DNA of 64,000 bases from positions 121,765-185,764 of the forward strand of contig JBBJNV010000002.1 in NCBI GenBank assembly GCA_037721215.1, given 5' to 3'. The position numbers were made by a program, and so were the translations under genes. The notes beneath the pieces were generated by a model. It did not search any database. It saw only the letters and a program-made list of their open reading frames with translations, and was not told where the DNA came from. Below, in pieces: positions 36,189 to 44,984 of the stretch. Source of the stretch: Gemmatimonadaceae bacterium. Its GTDB lineage: Bacteria; Gemmatimonadota; Gemmatimonadetes; Gemmatimonadales; Gemmatimonadaceae. How positions within the stretch are numbered: the stretch's first letter is position 1; each line of letters begins with the position of its first letter.

Positions 36189-37843
36189 CCACCCCCCAAA
36201 GCAAATCCGTAAGCCTGCAGGCTTTCATAATATGCTCCGGCACACGCGGCATTATAATATGACCACCCACAGAATGGTCGATCTGACTCCCAGTAGAACT
36301 CCGTATAATGCCTAGTTGAAGTAATCCTGTCGGAAACCGGCGTCAGCGGATACGAGCCGATAAACTCGCTCCCCGAGCCTTCGTGCCCCAAATTGTGTGA
36401 GCTCTCGAAATCGAGGGTGTAATAGTTGCCCGACGGCCGGTCGCAGTTATCGAAATGCGCAAAGCCGCCCTCATCACAATCGTTTTCGGTCCTGTAGTTC
36501 GAGTGCTTGTTCTGAGCAGCCCAGATCCTGGGAGCGCCGTACGCTGGGGAATATTCCGCATCCTCCAGAGCAGATGCCGGGTAACCCGCAGTACTTTCTG
36601 CGGAAGTTCGCCAATGAGCTGACAAGGTACCGTATTTCAGTGCCCAGGGCGCCGTGCTACCAGACGGGGACGGGCCAACCTCAAGGATAATCCATTCCGA
36701 ATCGCCCGCATGCGGATTGCAGTCAGGATAAAGAATAGGGCAGCTGAACGCCGGGCCGCAGTCATAGACGTAGGAAAGGGCGTAGAAGATGTAGATCACG
36801 CCGCCCCAGTCTGGAGAATTGGATTGGCGGACGGCAAAATGAGGCGCCCGGCGCGTGTCGCAGTCGTCAGACATGAAGACCATTTGCGGCCGAAATGCTG
36901 CCGCGAGCTCGTACTCGCAGCCATCATCTACGCCATCCTGATCTCGATCCACAGTCTGGTCGAAGTATCCGGGCCTGAAACAGTCACCATAGTTTTTTCC
37001 ACTGGGAATCGATACGCCGGTTGGTCTTGGAGGACCCCCGTCGCCACAGCCCTCCGGTGGGCACTCGTCAACGCGCCGCGGAGTCAGACCACCATTTGCC
37101 TTGATGGAACTATCGCCACGCTGACGATAAACGGCGAGTTCCTCTTCAATCGTTCCGACAGTGTTCCGCACCTGCTTCGCAGCCGCACTCCGCTTGGCTT
37201 CAGGGTCGGCCCCAAAGTCTGTTTCCGCGGCGGTGATCTCAAGAAACGGATACTTGGAATCGGTTAGAATGCCGTGTGGCATCGGAGTTCCAAGTACGGA
37301 ATAAGCAATCTCACTGCCGGGAGAACTACGGAACTTCTGCCCACGTTCTCCGAGCGTAAGCGAAATTCCCTTGACCGCTATATCTGCAGTTCCCCGCCAG
37401 CTCAAGCGATCTACAGAACGTCGTAAAACGATCTGGAGTCCGCCCCGCACACTTGCGAGGCGCGCGAGTTCTACCCTGCTAATACCGGTCGCTCGGGACA
37501 CCTTATCGGCGAGCAAGACTCCCCGGCTTCCCCGAAGGTAGCTCGAAAGATGAATGCGATGCTGGGGAAAGGGGGAATCTCTCAGATCCTCGAAAAGAGC
37601 CCTGCGGAGGGATTCGTCGGACAAGGCGATGGCGACAAAGCGCGCCAGCGAGTCGGCTGCGGCGCTGTCCCCCGGCTGGAGCGCAGGAATAACGCCCGGG
37701 GAATTCCCGGTCGCAATCGCTCCAGAGATCCGCATTGGACCCACCGGCACGTCTTCGTTACAAGCTGGAAGTGCGAGTGCGACTAGGGCCATCACCGCGA
37801 AGCGGATCCCGATACGATGCGGCGAACACGATGTTTTTTTCAC
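36185..37843 (-). CDS. Large secreted lipoprotein, Vps62/NPP1-like motif, first gene of the cassette
   Basis: From GTG 37843 the 552-residue product has a lipobox (LVALALPAC). The body contains a Cys-rich, Gly/Pro-rich middle (ECPPEGCGDGG), a calcium-loop-like DQTVDRDQDGVDDGCEYELA, and a C-terminal domain. That domain's HAGDSEWIILEV and WAAQNKHSNYR resemble the HxGDxE and (G/K)HxxY motifs of Vps62/necrosis-inducing-like proteins; I regard this as suggestive only. A second copy was broken by the IS21 element at the left end of the window. It overlaps the next lipoprotein gene by 4 bases. Confidence 0.75.
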   Translation of the reverse strand: MKKTSCSPHRIGIRFAVMALVALALPACNEDVPVGPMRISGAIATGNSPGVIPALQPGDSAAADSLARFVAIALSDESLRRALFEDLRDSPFPQHRIHLSSYLRGSRGVLLADKVSRATGISRVELARLASVRGGLQIVLRRSVDRLSWRGTADIAVKGISLTLGERGQKFRSSPGSEIAYSVLGTPMPHGILTDSKYPFLEITAAETDFGADPEAKRSAAAKQVRNTVGTIEEELAVYRQRGDSSIKANGGLTPRRVDECPPEGCGDGGPPRPTGVSIPSGKNYGDCFRPGYFDQTVDRDQDGVDDGCEYELAAAFRPQMVFMSDDCDTRRAPHFAVRQSNSPDWGGVIYIFYALSYVYDCGPAFSCPILYPDCNPHAGDSEWIILEVGPSPSGSTAPWALKYGTLSAHWRTSAESTAGYPASALEDAEYSPAYGAPRIWAAQNKHSNYRTENDCDEGGFAHFDNCDRPSGNYYTLDFESSHNLGHEGSGSEFIGSYPLTPVSDRITSTRHYTEFYWESDRPFCGWSYYNAACAGAYYESLQAYGFALGGG

Positions 37844-38122
37844 GGAGGTCCGTTGTGGAAAGATGGAGCTGGGTGTGTTCGTAATCACGGACAGGGCGCC
37901 ATCGCTCCGAATCAGAAGCGCTCGGAATGCTGGCGAGCAGGCCATGGTGACGAAGCATTGTTTCGTCGCTATCCATTCTAACGAACTGTCACCGGCTTCG
38001 AAACAATTGATTTATGTCGATATCCCAGCCGTCCCGATTCACCCCTCCCCCGGCCTTGGGACACCCGCAATCTCTTCAATCGCCCCACCGCCTTTTCGGA
38101 CCCGCCACACGACCAACCGCCC

Positions 38123-38840
38123 TTACCTCAGCAGCAGCAGCTTCTGAATCTCCCCTATCCGACCCGAATCCAGCCCCGCGGGGCGGCGATCTCCAAAGCG
38201 GCAAGCGACAACCGCCGGTATGACGCCTTTGCTTCGGGGTGAGCACGCAGCGCACTCAGATGCCGTCGCAGTTTCCACATCTCCGCGCCCGACCGGCCCG
38301 GTAAGCGCCTCCTCCGGGGTAGCGTTCGCGATACTGGCGACGGCGCCGTCCATCAGGCTATGCTCCGCATGCTGCGCTTCGCTCAGGAACTCCGATAACC
38401 ACCAGCATCCGGCTCGCCACCGCGGCGAGCACCAGCGGGAATTCGAACTCATCACCGCGGCGGCGTGATACACGTTCTTGCCGCCCGCGGGGATGTCGGT
38501 GGTGCGCGCACCGAGGCTGCCCGCCAGCCTCCTCGACATCGCCCGCGCATTGTCGTCACCGTCAATCCCGATCCACGCGCTTCGTAGAAGCTCCGGCGCG
38601 CGCTCGGGGTTCGAGAACGGCACGAGCGGATGAAACGTTCCGCCGTTCAATCCCGTCTCGGCAAGCTCGGAAGCAACGACGGCTCCGCACCACCTTACGT
38701 ATGAACGATCACCGTTCCCGGAGCGAGTCGGCCGCGCCCTGTCGGCCCCGGCTCATGCACGAGCTCCGCAAGCGCGTCGTCGATCTGATCGTCGCGCACG
38801 GCGACAACGACGGTATTCGCGTTGGCTCGAAAACTGCTCG
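38123..38840 (-). pseudogene. Decayed Rossmann/DUF2520 oxidoreductase gene
   Basis: Pieces of a DUF2520 protein occur in order but in different frames: VVVAVRDDQIDDALAEL, then GTFHPLVPFSNPERAPELL and PAGGKNVYHAAAVMSSN, then HSLMDGAVASIANATPEEAL, then HLSALRAHPEAKASYRRLSL in a third frame, and GLDSGRIGEIQKLLLL at the end. At least four frame changes are needed, and the N-terminal Gly-rich loop is missing. A chance sequencing error cannot explain this many, so the gene is dead. Confidence 0.85.
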
Positions 38841-39386
38841 ACGTTACGCTTGCGACGTAAGCGAATTCGCACCGAATGGGATGTATCGTCATGGTCCGAT
38901 GTGGATACATTTCCCACAATCGTACTCGGCGCCCGACGGCGGGACGGTATTATATCAATTGAGAATTGTCGAAGAAGGCCGGAGGCCAATTGCGGCGGCC
39001 AATTGCCGAATCCCGAAAACGGAGCGTGCACTGGCGGCAATGAGCAGGCGGCTGAAGGGCGCTATTCGCATGCGGCCTGAACTGGCGCATACAATTGTTA
39101 GCGGTGGCGAACCGTTGGAGCCGCTCACTCACGGTGAACCCAGCCGACCAAGGGATAATTCGCCAGTTCTGACGCCGAGGATGGCGTTGCGGTTGCCACC
39201 GCGGATCAGCCGCTAACGGCGGAGGACAAACTGGCGATTGACGCCGCGAGATTAAGCCGTCGCGAAACGAACGTAACGGATCCCGTTAAGCGCGCGAGCT
39301 GCAATGCAGCAGATTCGATCGTGATGAAGGGCTTATGCAGAGGGGCCGGGAAACAAGTGCATAAAATACTACTGAAGCACTGACCC
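38841..39386. other. Apparently non-coding stretch
   Basis: Beyond the DUF2520 remnant I find no convincing reading frame in about 550 bases. Open frames in this part are antisense or lack codon bias and start signals. AT content rises towards the right end, ahead of the small gene at 39387. Confidence 0.5.
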
Positions 39387-39953
39387 GTGAACGCATTTGC
39401 ATTCGTAGCCATATTCGTTCCGTTATGGGCCAGCCGAATCCCTGCCACTGGAGCGAATGAATGGCGAAGCGGTGCCGCTTACCAACATTCGGAGCGGCAT
39501 CGCATTGACACCGGGGAGCAAACGAGAAAGCCGCCTCTGAGCGACTTGAATACAGAAAACACCAAGGCTGTTATCAAGAGCGTTCTCCTTTTCAGGCGCA
39601 TCGTAATTCCGGATGGAGCTGCCATCAGTCGCTGCGAAATAGCAAGGCTGATAAACGAAACGTCGTTTGAAAACGGTCTACCGAAGGAACTGGCCAGCAG
39701 ATTTGTTGGGCCTTCCGGTTTAGCCTGTCCTGTCAGCTATGCTCTACGACCGCCCCGTACTCCGCATTGGGCAGTGGTGCGAATAACGCGTTCAAGCTCG
39801 ACGACTATCGTTCTGGAAGCGAACGTTCAGGGGCCATTTTCCAACTTTCACATCGAGACCTACAGGTTGCGCATTGCCGCGTCTGCTGCGCAGAAAGCCT
39901 CATATAATGTTAAGTCCCTGACTATTACAGCCCGAAGCCTCGGTTTCAGCTGA
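39387..39953 (+). CDS. Hypothetical exported protein
   Basis: A 188-residue open frame from GTG 39387 with an N-terminal hydrophobic segment (FAFVAIFVPLWASRIPATGA). A middle helix (AISRCEIARLINETSFENGLP) and a beta-rich end (TTIVLEANVQGPFSNFHIETYRL) follow. Base composition is less GC-rich than in the neighbours, which may point to transfer. No family recognised and no clear ribosome-binding site. Confidence 0.5.
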   Translation: MNAFAFVAIFVPLWASRIPATGANEWRSGAAYQHSERHRIDTGEQTRKPPLSDLNTENTKAVIKSVLLFRRIVIPDGAAISRCEIARLINETSFENGLPKELASRFVGPSGLACPVSYALRPPRTPHWAVVRITRSSSTTIVLEANVQGPFSNFHIETYRLRIAASAAQKASYNVKSLTITARSLGFS

Positions 39954-40222
39954 GTACCGCTAGAGGTTCGCTGAATTTCAAAGGGATGCGTGCTTCTGTT
40001 GAGGACCGCGACTAGCCGACGGAATAGCCGGGAAGCTGGTGTCTGTCGGCGGTGGTCGCATAAGACGTATAACGCTCATTGGATCTCCGTCGCCAGCAGC
40101 ATCGGGATAATCAGCCCCATGGCAACCGAGATAAGTGTAGTTTGTCGCGGCAGGAAAATGAGCGGGAGCCACCCGATCATTGCGAAGTAGCTGGCGATCT
40201 GAAGACGATCCCGGGTTCCATT

Positions 40223-41188
40223 TCAAACCGTCGCGTTGTGCGTATTATCGAGGATACTCCCGCGGCGTGCGACAAACAGCGCCGCACCGGCGATAAGAGT
40301 AAACCACACAGCCGCCGCGACCAGAGTCGAGGTATCGGGCTGCAGCATCGCCTGGCTACGCAATGCCTGCCAGAGGAGCAACATTATGAGAAGCACGTAA
40401 CCGCCTGCGGCCACCGAGACGAGACCGAGGCGGACTGATTCGGGTTGCCGTGCGCGGCCGATCACCAGTCCGCAAACGAGCAGAACCTGCAGGGCGTGCA
40501 AGCCGAAAAAGTGCGCGACGCGAATATCGCCGTGGTCCCGGCTCCAGCCTGTGATCGGAAGTCCGCGACCACCATCGGGGGCGCCGACCGTGTGCGCACC
40601 GGCTATCGGCATATTGCCTGACTTGCGGACCGCCGTCATCTGCTGCGCAGTGGGGCGCGTCATCAGCCCCCCGATCGAAGCACCTGCAATGGTGATGGTC
40701 ATTCCGAGCCGGAGTGCTCGGCCGAGGACGCGGTTGGAGAAGGGCTGGCGCCAGAGTGCCACCGCCACGGCTACGCTCATGATCGTCTGAGTGACGATCG
40801 CCACGCCCATTATCGAAAACAGCACGCCATCGAATATCGTCGCGGTGTTGAAGTGGCTCGTCGTGCCGCGCCCCGCCTGCACGGCAATGATCGCTACCTC
40901 CACGATAAACACGACGGCAGTCGTCCAGCCAACCAGTCGTCGCATTCGCGGCCAGCCGGGAAGCAGTGTGAATATCCAGGCGAGAGTGAAGCAATAGATC
41001 GCTATCGAGATCGCGAATTTGGCGGGCTTGAGCCACACCGGGGCTCCCGTGATCGTGCGCTGGTCCCGCGTCATCGCGACGATGAACCCCGCGAGGGCAA
41101 CAAGCATCAACACACCGGTTGCCGTGAGCGGTGCGTCCGTCCGCCAGAGACGGCGGGGCGTTGATGTGAGATGGTCACGGACAGTCAT
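40223..41188 (-). CDS. Polytopic membrane protein, unknown function
   Basis: The 321-residue product has eight predicted membrane helices, the first about residues 23-39 (TGVLMLVALAGFIVAMT). Charged or conserved-looking positions include WLKPAKFAISIAIY and HFFGLHALQVLL. It resembles an uncharacterised bacterial membrane family often found beside TetR regulators. The ATG has GGAGCG upstream and is divergent from the TetR gene, with the operator between. Confidence 0.75.
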   Translation of the reverse strand: MTVRDHLTSTPRRLWRTDAPLTATGVLMLVALAGFIVAMTRDQRTITGAPVWLKPAKFAISIAIYCFTLAWIFTLLPGWPRMRRLVGWTTAVVFIVEVAIIAVQAGRGTTSHFNTATIFDGVLFSIMGVAIVTQTIMSVAVAVALWRQPFSNRVLGRALRLGMTITIAGASIGGLMTRPTAQQMTAVRKSGNMPIAGAHTVGAPDGGRGLPITGWSRDHGDIRVAHFFGLHALQVLLVCGLVIGRARQPESVRLGLVSVAAGGYVLLIMLLLWQALRSQAMLQPDTSTLVAAAVWFTLIAGAALFVARRGSILDNTHNATV

Positions 41189-41217
41189 GGCGGCGCTCCG
41201 GCGTTGAATGTTAGCCT

Positions 41218-41256
41218 TGTCAACATTAGGATACCAATCGATGTTGACATTGTCAA
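41218..41256. promoter_or_regulatory. Operator with two overlapping inverted repeats for the TetR regulator
   Basis: TGTCAACAT at 41218-41226 is repeated in inverse as ATGTTGACA at 41241-41249, a perfect 9-bp match over a 14-base spacer. The right arm also begins TTGACA-T-TGTCAA (41244-41256), a second palindrome. The site lies between the divergent membrane-protein and TetR genes and covers a possible -35 box (TTGACA). It is the likely binding site of the TetR protein. Confidence 0.75.
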
Positions 41257-41279
41257 CCCGCAGAAGCTATCCTGTCGGC

Positions 41280-41927
41280 ATGCCACCATTGCGCCCCCGA
41301 CCGGCCCGAAAGCAGGAAGGTCAGTACCACCACGGCGACCTGCGTCGCGCCATGCTGCAGGCCGCGGTGCGCACCATCGATCGTCACGGTGTCGAAGCGG
41401 TAACGCTGCGGGCCGTGGGTGCGAGCCTCGGGGTGTCGCGCACCGCGCTCTACCGGCACTTTCAGAACAAGTCGTCGTTGCTGACCGCCGTGGCGGCGGA
41501 GGGGTTCACCACGCTGCGAGAGCTGTTGCTCGAAGCGTGGAAGGGAGGCGGCCGCGGCCTCAAGGCATTTGCCGCGATGGGACGCGCATATGTGCGATTC
41601 GCCATCGAGCATCCGGCGCACTACCGGGTGATGTTCGGAGGATTCCCGATCGACGATGCGTGCGAACCGGAATTGAAGGATTCCGGCACTAACGCGTTCA
41701 TGGCTCTGGTCGATGCTCTGGCTGCACTGCAGCAGGCCGGCCTCGTGCGGAAGGACGATGTCCAGCGTCAGGCGGCGTTCGTGTGGGCTACGGTCCACGG
41801 GATCTCGATGCTTTCCATCGATCGACAGCTCGGACCAGACCCCGCCGACGGCTCGGCGTTGGTTGAATATGCGATCCGGATGCTTATGCTCGGACTCGGG
41901 CCGCCCGGTGTCGCCGAAAAAACCTGA
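41280..41927 (+). CDS. TetR-family transcriptional regulator
   Basis: A repressor of 215 residues from ATG 41280; the longer frame upstream runs through the operator and is not used. The HTH is in DRHGVEAVTLRAVGASLGVSRTALYRHF. The C-terminal domain (RAYVRFAIEHPAHYRVMFGG) is of the WHG type seen in many quorum- or acyl-CoA-responsive regulators; the ligand is unknown. It should control itself and the divergent membrane protein. Confidence 0.92.
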   Translation: MPPLRPRPARKQEGQYHHGDLRRAMLQAAVRTIDRHGVEAVTLRAVGASLGVSRTALYRHFQNKSSLLTAVAAEGFTTLRELLLEAWKGGGRGLKAFAAMGRAYVRFAIEHPAHYRVMFGGFPIDDACEPELKDSGTNAFMALVDALAALQQAGLVRKDDVQRQAAFVWATVHGISMLSIDRQLGPDPADGSALVEYAIRMLMLGLGPPGVAEKT

Positions 41928-41944
41928 TGAATGGCCCGCGCAAG

Positions 41945-42041
41945 GCGGCGCTCAACTCAGCAGGTTCAGACTACGTGATGATGATCGCGTTGGTGAAGTC
42001 GATGAAGAACGCCCCAACCAGCGGCGCGACGAGAAAGGCAA
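41945..42041 (-). pseudogene. Duplicated 3' end of gltS
   Basis: About 97 bases match 43557-43655, the part encoding the C-terminal end of GltS (GAFFIDFTNAIIIT), with a 2-base deletion and a few substitutions. The AAA/DUF4143 gene lies between the two copies. After 42041 the similarity ends abruptly and no other gene is visible before 42182. Confidence 0.85.
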
Positions 42042-42181
42042 CGATCATCCAGAGTTTCAATGCACGCTCCCGTGTGAAAGATATTTGTTCAGCAGCAGTA
42101 GTACGTCCAGGCACTGACAATGGGTGAGGCATGACGACATAGCTGGGGGTTTCCGGTCAGATTTTTCTGGCCCGCTAACCG

Positions 42182-43429
42182 TCACGAATTCTCCCAGAGT
42201 ACCCTGATCGGAACCGCGTACATGCGATCACCGAATCCCACAGTTACTTCACCGTCATAAAACACGACCCCGCCCACGAACCGCTTCCCCGAAACTGCGG
42301 CCAGCTTTCGAAGGCCTCTGAAGTCAGACGGTTTAACCGTGGCTGATGCCTTGACTTCGATTCCGGCGATTTCCCGCGCTCCCCGCTCGAGCACCACGTC
42401 GACTTCAGCACCGTCCTTGTCGCGGAAATGATAGAAACGGATCTCATCGTTGCGCCAGCTCGCCTGGCGCCTCAGCTCCTGAAAGACAAAGGTCTCAAGC
42501 AGCTGACCCAATATGTCGCGGGTGTCCGACAGATCCGCTGCGCTGATGCCGAGTAGCGAGCAGCAAAGCCCTGTATCGCTCATGTGAAGCTTTGGCGTCT
42601 TGATAAGCCGGCTCAACCGGTTGCTGTGCCACGGCGGGAGCTCTTCAAGCAGGAAAGCCCTCTCCAGCAGGGTGACGTAATCCCGGATGGTCGGACGGCT
42701 CAGCTGAAATGGACCCGCCAGATCGCTGATGTTCAACAGCCTTGCGGTCTGAGATGCCGCGAGCGCCATCAACCGGGGAAGCACGTCGAGTGATGCGATT
42801 CGCGCGAGATCGCGGACGTCGCGCTGGACTATCGCCTCGACGTAGTCCCTGTACCACGCGGCCCGGCGGTGAGCGGTGGAGCGTACCACCGCCGCCGGAT
42901 AGCCGCCTCTCGCGATGCGTTCCGAGAGCTCGCCGGCAAGCCGTTGGCGCGGCTGGCGTCTGATCGTCCCGGCAAAGAGTTCGTCGATAAAATGGGATCG
43001 CGTTCCTTCAATCTCCGATTCAGCGAGCGGAGGAAGCCGCAGAATCTCCATTCTGCCAGCGAGCGAATCGGCGAGCTTCGGCACGAGGAGTACGTTTGCA
43101 GAGCCGGTCAGAAGGAAGCGTCCGGGTGCTCTGTTGCGGTCCACGGCTGATTTGATCGCCGTGAATATCGACGGCACACGCTGCACTTCATCGAGTACGG
43201 TCCGGGTTGCCAGACCGGCGATAAATCCACTCGGGTCCGCTTCTGCTCCCGCTCGCGCTACCTCGTCATCGAACGTGAGATAATTGAAGCCCATCGGGTC
43301 TCCAACCATTCTCGCAAGCGTGGTTTTCCCGGACTGCCTGGGGCCGTGTAGCAGGACTACCGGAGTATCGCTCAGGGCCTCTTCGAGGCGCTTCGCGACG
43401 AAGCGGGGAAAGAGAAGGAGGGAGGCCAT
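42182..43429 (-). CDS. AAA ATPase with C-terminal DUF4143
   Basis: The 415-residue product carries Walker A (HGPRQSGKTTLARMV, residues about 30-45), a sensor-like TVLDEVQRVPSIF (Walker B) and a DUF4143 domain that ends with a nuclease-like core (RDKDGAEVDVVLERGAREIAGIEVK). Such proteins are mobile, of unknown function, and often occur in defence or toxin-antitoxin neighbourhoods. It is bracketed by gltS-tail copies and preceded by tandem repeats, so it appears to have been moved into this place. Confidence 0.92.
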   Translation of the reverse strand: MASLLLFPRFVAKRLEEALSDTPVVLLHGPRQSGKTTLARMVGDPMGFNYLTFDDEVARAGAEADPSGFIAGLATRTVLDEVQRVPSIFTAIKSAVDRNRAPGRFLLTGSANVLLVPKLADSLAGRMEILRLPPLAESEIEGTRSHFIDELFAGTIRRQPRQRLAGELSERIARGGYPAAVVRSTAHRRAAWYRDYVEAIVQRDVRDLARIASLDVLPRLMALAASQTARLLNISDLAGPFQLSRPTIRDYVTLLERAFLLEELPPWHSNRLSRLIKTPKLHMSDTGLCCSLLGISAADLSDTRDILGQLLETFVFQELRRQASWRNDEIRFYHFRDKDGAEVDVVLERGAREIAGIEVKASATVKPSDFRGLRKLAAVSGKRFVGGVVFYDGEVTVGFGDRMYAVPIRVLWENS

Positions 43430-43433
43430 ATGT

Positions 43434-43549
43434 CGGCCAATTGTAACCTTTGGGAGCGGCTGATTGCAAGGTTAGAGTACGGCCAATTGAAAGGTTATCC
43501 AGGCGGCTGATTGCAAGGTTATGGTGCGTCCAATTGAAAGGTTGGTGGA
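43434..43549. repeat. Tandem 23-base repeats, resembling an IS21-type element end
   Basis: Four 23-24-base units alternate: CGGCTGATTGCAAGGTTAGA (43457), CGGCCAATTGAAAGGTTATC (43480), CGGCTGATTGCAAGGTTATG (43504) and CGTCCAATTGAAAGGTTGGT (43527), with an imperfect copy at 43434. The spaced AATTG(C/A)A repeats mimic the multiple ends of the IS21-family element at 1.2-3.3 kb but differ in sequence. It could be a relic end of another element, or an operator array for the AAA gene that starts at 43429. Confidence 0.65.
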
Positions 43550-43562
43550 CGAGGCGCGGCGC

Positions 43563-44801
43563 TCAACTCAGCAGGTTCAGAAACAACGTGATGATGATCG
43601 CGTTGGTGAAGTCGATGAAGAACGCGCCAACCAGCGGCGCGACGAGAAAGGCCACGGGAGCCGCGCCGTAACGCTCGACCAGCGTGCGCATCACGGCCAT
43701 CGCGTTCGCCGTGGTGCCAAGCATGAAACCCACAAACCCTCCGGTCATGACCGCCGACTCGTAGTTGCGGCCCATGACCTGGAAGACCGGCCATACGCAA
43801 ACCGCGGCAACGAGCACGACCTGCGCGGCAAGAATGGTGAGCAGCGGAATCGCGAGGCCGGCGAGCTCCCAGAGACGCAGCGTCATCAGCGCCATAACGA
43901 GGAACAGCGCAAGCACCACGGCGCCGAACTCTGCGATGACTCGCTGCGACAGGCCAATCCAGCCGGTCGCGTCGTCGAGATTGCGAATCGCGGCCGCGAC
44001 CAGCATCGCGCCGATGTACCGGGGCAACGTGAACCCGAGCGCGGCGAAGCCATCGCTTACCCATCCGCCGGCCCACATCGCGACGAGCACTGCGACAAGA
44101 TTCTTCAGCGCCGCGAAACCGTCGGGCTCGTCTGCCTCGGCCGCCAGACTGATGCTCCCATCGGTTGTCCCTTCGACGAGCTCGCTGAGCACGGTTTTCT
44201 CCACTGGCGGCGTGGGCTGCGCACCGGCGGTTCCGTGCAGACGATGGCGTCGAATCAACAACGTTGCGACCGGGCCTCCGACGAGACCACCGCAAACGAT
44301 GCCTGCCATTGCGGCGGCGACAGCGATCGAAGCAGCGCCGACGACACCCGCTTGTTCGAACAGCGGGGCGAACGCGAGGCCGGTGGCGGGACCACCGGTC
44401 AACGTGACGGAACCGACCAGCACGCCGAACAGAGGATGGAGGCCGAAGAGGGAAGCAATCGCCATTCCGACGACGTTTTGCAGGACGGCAAACACCGACG
44501 CGAGAAGCAGGAACCGCAGCACCAGCGGACCGCCATGCCTGAGCAGCGAAATCCCTGCCGCAAAGCCGACGCTGGTGAAGAACGCGATCATGAGGGGACT
44601 CTGTAGCGTCGTATCGAACTCAACGAGCGTAACGCCGCGCGTGCGCGCGATCAGCGCAACTACAGCGACCAGCAATCCGCCAAGTACAGGTGCCGGAAGG
44701 TTATAGCGGCCGAGGGCCGGAATGTATTTGCGCAGCGCATATCCGGCGAACAGCGCGATGCCCGCAAAGGCAACTGTTTCGATAAGATCGAGCTTCAGCA
44801 C
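43563..44801 (-). CDS. gltS: Sodium/glutamate symporter GltS
   Basis: A 412-residue inner-membrane carrier with about ten helices in two repeats. Each repeat carries a Gly-rich re-entrant loop, seen as FFTSVGFAAGISLL and TLTGGPATGLAFAP in the first half and TGGFVGFMLGTTANAMAVM in the second. It imports glutamate with sodium. The GTG start has GAGG 8 bases upstream. Its last 97 bases are duplicated at 41945-42041. Confidence 0.93.
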   Translation of the reverse strand: MLKLDLIETVAFAGIALFAGYALRKYIPALGRYNLPAPVLGGLLVAVVALIARTRGVTLVEFDTTLQSPLMIAFFTSVGFAAGISLLRHGGPLVLRFLLLASVFAVLQNVVGMAIASLFGLHPLFGVLVGSVTLTGGPATGLAFAPLFEQAGVVGAASIAVAAAMAGIVCGGLVGGPVATLLIRRHRLHGTAGAQPTPPVEKTVLSELVEGTTDGSISLAAEADEPDGFAALKNLVAVLVAMWAGGWVSDGFAALGFTLPRYIGAMLVAAAIRNLDDATGWIGLSQRVIAEFGAVVLALFLVMALMTLRLWELAGLAIPLLTILAAQVVLVAAVCVWPVFQVMGRNYESAVMTGGFVGFMLGTTANAMAVMRTLVERYGAAPVAFLVAPLVGAFFIDFTNAIIITLFLNLLS

Positions 44802-44984
44802 GGGGTTGTCCTCTACGTTGAGAGCATGCCACTACACATGGTGTGATCATACGCCCGTACACGCGCAGGTGCGAGGGAGGGAGTCCAGCCGCAGGCGGCG
44901 GACGCCGCTCCCGCGTGATGGACCGCGTCTTGCCGGGGCTGCGGATGCCGTCGCTATGTTGCGCGTCCGCCCCTCACCAATCAG

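Noticed and set aside
38701..39216. Plus-strand frame of 171 codons
   Set aside because: It partly overlaps the DUF2520 remnant, whose conserved segments are on the other strand, and shows no family signal.
43765..44706. Plus-strand frames opposite gltS (313 and 361 codons)
   Set aside because: These are low-complexity antisense translations of membrane helices.
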